NCBI GenBank assembly: GCA_016193045.1
Contig: JACPSW010000070.1
Location: 1-49,727, forward strand
Length of the DNA stretch: 49,727 nt
Origin: Candidatus Rokuibacteriota bacterium
GTDB lineage: Bacteria > Methylomirabilota > Methylomirabilia > Rokubacteriales > CSP1-6
Direction of reading: 5' to 3'
A model generated the notes under the pieces. The model saw only the letters and a program-made list of their open reading frames with translations. It was not told the origin of the DNA and did no database searches. Of the stretch, positions 48,008 to 49,727 are shown in pieces; position 1 is the first letter of the stretch, and every line of letters begins with the position of its first letter. The position numbers were made by a program, and so were the translations under genes.

Positions 48008-49114
48008 TCAAGCCTTCTTGACCTTGGATGGATAGAGTGGCGTCTGCACCACCTTGGCCCGCTGCCCCTTGCCGCGCACTTCCACCTCGAACTCCTCGCC
48101 CACCCCGGAGCAGTCAGTCGGCACGTACCCCATTCCGATGTATTTGTCCACCTGCGGCCCGTAGGAGCCCGAGGTCACGACGCCGATCTCGGCGCCGTCC
48201 TTCAGAATGCGGTAGCCGTGCCGCGCCACGGCCCGGTCCACCATCTCGAAGCCGACCAGCTTCCGGCGCGGCCCCTCGGTCTTGGCTTTCGCGATGGGGG
48301 CCCGGCCGATGAACTCCCCCTTGGCGAGCTTCACGACCCAGCCGAGCCCGGCCTCGATGGGATTGGTGGTCTGGTCGATGTCGTTGCCGTAGAGGGCGTA
48401 CTTCATCTCCAGCCTCAGCGTGTCCCGCGCCCCGAGCCCGACAGGCATGATGCCGTCGGCCTTGCCCGCGTCCATGAGGGCGTCCCAGAGACTCATGGCC
48501 TGGCTGGCGTCCACGTAGAGCTCGAAGCCGTCCTCGCCCGTGTAGCCCGTGCGGGAAACGATGGAGGCGACGCCCGCCACGTGACCCCTCGCAAACCGGT
48601 AGTAGCCGATGCCCGTCAGGTCCACGTCGGCCAGGCGGCCCACGAGCGCCTCGGCCCGGGGCCCCTGCACCGCGAGGAGCGCCGTCTCGGCGGAGACGTT
48701 CTTCCAGCGGGCATCGCTGCGGCCGTGGTCGGTCACCCAGGCCCAGTCCTTGTCGATGTTGGAAGCGTTGACGGTCAGCATGAACCGATCGTCGGCGAGG
48801 CGGTAGAGCGTGAGATCGTCCACGATGCCGCCGTCCGGGTAGCAGAGCAGCGAGTACTGGACCTGCCCCGGGGCGAGGGCGCCCACGTCGTTGGTGGTGA
48901 GGCGCTGGAGGACCGCGAAGGCCCCCGGCCCTGCGATCTCGAACTCCCCCATGTGGCTGACGTCGAAGAGGCCGACGGCGCTGCGGACCGTCCGGTGCTC
49001 CTCCACGATCCCCGCGTACTGGACCGGCATCTCCCATCCCCCGAAGGGAACCATCCGGGCGCCCGCCTTGACGTGGACGGCATGGAGCGGGGTGCGCTTG
49101 AGCGCCTCAGCCAA
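48008..49114 (-). CDS. gcvT: Aminomethyltransferase (glycine cleavage T protein)
   Basis: This 368-residue protein starts at TTG 49114, overlapping the ald stop by 8 bp. It is of normal T-protein length. Motifs: G-W-E-M-P-V-Q-Y, G-L-F-D-V-S-H-M-G-E (folate-binding region, about 48-57), L-T-T-N-D-V, S-R-T-G-Y-T-G-E-D-G-F-E-L (about 188-200) and G-L-G-A-R-D-T-L-R-L-E (catalytic Asp region, about 224-234). It transfers the methylene group from GcvH to tetrahydrofolate and releases ammonia. Confidence 0.94.
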   Translation of the reverse strand: MAEALKRTPLHAVHVKAGARMVPFGGWEMPVQYAGIVEEHRTVRSAVGLFDVSHMGEFEIAGPGAFAVLQRLTTNDVGALAPGQVQYSLLCYPDGGIVDDLTLYRLADDRFMLTVNASNIDKDWAWVTDHGRSDARWKNVSAETALLAVQGPRAEALVGRLADVDLTGIGYYRFARGHVAGVASIVSRTGYTGEDGFELYVDASQAMSLWDALMDAGKADGIMPVGLGARDTLRLEMKYALYGNDIDQTTNPIEAGLGWVVKLAKGEFIGRAPIAKAKTEGPRRKLVGFEMVDRAVARHGYRILKDGAEIGVVTSGSYGPQVDKYIGMGYVPTDCSGVGEEFEVEVRGKGQRAKVVQTPLYPSKVKKA

Positions 49115-49727
49115 GGCACTTCTCCAGGGGGACCGGTCGCTCGTTGACCGACTCGGCGACGCCGGGGTGGACGATCTTCCCGTTCCACACGTTGACCCCG
49201 TTCGCCAGCGCGGGATTGTCCCTCACCGCCCGCGCCAGACCCTTGGTCGCCAGCTCCAGCACGAACGGGAGCGTCGCGTTGGTGAGGGCGAAGGTCGAGG
49301 TGCGCGGCACGAGGGCGGGCATGTTGGCGACGCCGTAGTGGACCACGCCAGAGAGGGTGTGCACGGGCTCGAAGAGCGTCGTGGGGCGGGTCGTCGCCAC
49401 GCACCCGCCCTGGTCCACCGCCACGTCCACGATGACCGCGCCCTCCTTCATCGTCTGCACCATCGTCTCGGTGACCAGCACCGGCGCCTTGGCTCCCGCC
49501 ACAAGCACCGCACCGATCAAGAGATCCGCGCGCTGCACAACCTGGGCCACGTTGAAGCTGTTGGAAACCAGGGTGACGACCTGGCCGTGGAACAGGTCGT
49601 CCACGTGGCGCAGGCGGTCCAGGTTGATGTCCAGGATCGAGACATCCGCCCCGAGCCCCACCGCGATCTTCGCGGCGTTGAGGCCGACGGTCCCGGCCCC
49701 GAGGATCACCACGTTGCCGCGCGGCAC
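49107..49727 (-). CDS. ald: Alanine dehydrogenase, C-terminal part (partial at window edge)
   Basis: The frame runs off the right edge. The 206 residues seen begin inside the NAD-binding fold: V-V-I-L-G-A-G-T-V-G-L-N-A-A (GxGxxG), D-I-N-L-D-R-L at the end of strand 2, G-A-V-L-V-A-G-A-K-A-P and VIVDVAVDQGGCVATTRPTT, the Ald signature with its catalytic Asp. The end H-P-G-V-A-E-S is also typical. It interconverts alanine and pyruvate plus ammonia (some members act on glycine/glyoxylate). It leads the gcv operon and overlaps gcvT. Confidence 0.9.
   Translation of the reverse strand: MPRGNVVILGAGTVGLNAAKIAVGLGADVSILDINLDRLRHVDDLFHGQVVTLVSNSFNVAQVVQRADLLIGAVLVAGAKAPVLVTETMVQTMKEGAVIVDVAVDQGGCVATTRPTTLFEPVHTLSGVVHYGVANMPALVPRTSTFALTNATLPFVLELATKGLARAVRDNPALANGVNVWNGKIVHPGVAESVNERPVPLEKCLG

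Noticed and set aside
1..49727. tRNA, rRNA, riboswitch, CRISPR, integrase or prophage genes
   Set aside because: No tRNA cloverleaf, rRNA segment, repeat-spacer array or phage/IS protein was recognised. A glycine riboswitch, if present, would lie upstream of ald and outside the window.

Overview
The window is about 49.7 kb of very GC-rich, tightly packed bacterial DNA. It encodes a diderm cell: a complete Tol-Pal operon, Lgt, a LolA-like periplasmic protein, a BamE-like lipoprotein and several other lipoproteins. Overlapping ATGA, GTGA and TAATG gene junctions are common. The mix of gene families (zinc-ribbon/cyclase/AAA/TPR proteins, tandem ThyX-like protein, LLM flavin oxidoreductase, split GcvP, Gld-type ABC exporter with DUF4340) reminds me of Candidatus Rokubacteria / Methylomirabilota-type soil and subsurface genomes. 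That is an impression from gene content, not a tested placement. I saw no rRNA, tRNA, CRISPR array, integrase, transposase gene or prophage.

Layout. 1-2.2 kb: end of a DMT transporter, a lipoprotein, a probable AhpD-like SELENOPROTEIN (in-frame TGA with a bSECIS-like hairpin), a secreted protein and a DinB protein. 2.2-6.6 kb: an MBL hydrolase and a large adenylate cyclase/AAA/TPR protein split by an in-frame TGA. 6.6-7.3 kb: Phd antitoxin with a decayed VapC toxin. 7.3-11.3 kb: tandem ThyX-like protein, small secreted and membrane proteins, AzlD with a frameshifted AzlC, and a cupin. 11.4-16.9 kb: BamE-like lipoprotein, FAD oxidoreductase, LLM flavoprotein, CgeB-type glycosyltransferase and threonine synthase. 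17-19.4 kb: MBL hydrolase, lgt and a lolA-like gene. 19.5-24.4 kb: tolQ-tolR-tolA-tolB-pal-cpoB. 24.4-28.5 kb: anti-sigma factor with a secreted partner, DUF502 protein, pteridine-reductase-like SDR, lipid kinase and glyoxalase-II-like hydrolase. 28.6-33.7 kb: Gld-like ABC exporter with a DUF4340 protein. 33.8-35.8 kb: fhs and a thioesterase. 36-43.1 kb: AAA ATPase, exported bifunctional-nuclease-domain protein, MFS transporter, tiny zinc ribbon, double-hotdog protein, COX1-like 4-TM protein, PHP phosphoesterase, PepA and NUDIX. 43.2-43.8 kb: intact ParD/RelE-type toxin-antitoxin pair with a palindromic operator. 43.9-49.7 kb: ald-gcvT-gcvH-gcvPA-gcvPB and a LipM/LplA-type lipoylation gene, reading leftwards.

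How the genes work together. The envelope genes form two divergent units from one 135-bp intergenic region: lolA-like/lgt on one side and tol-pal on the other, each with a recognisable -35/-10 promoter. The last 6 kb is a glycine-cleavage operon that carries its own protein-lipoylation gene and is fused head-on to alanine dehydrogenase; fhs 9 kb away supplies the matching formyl-tetrahydrofolate step. Several intergenic palindromes recur in the window and look like REP-type or terminator-like elements.

The most interesting signal is the Cys-x-x-Sec AhpD-like gene at 932-1228, which an ordinary gene caller would break into a fragment starting at GTG 1046.
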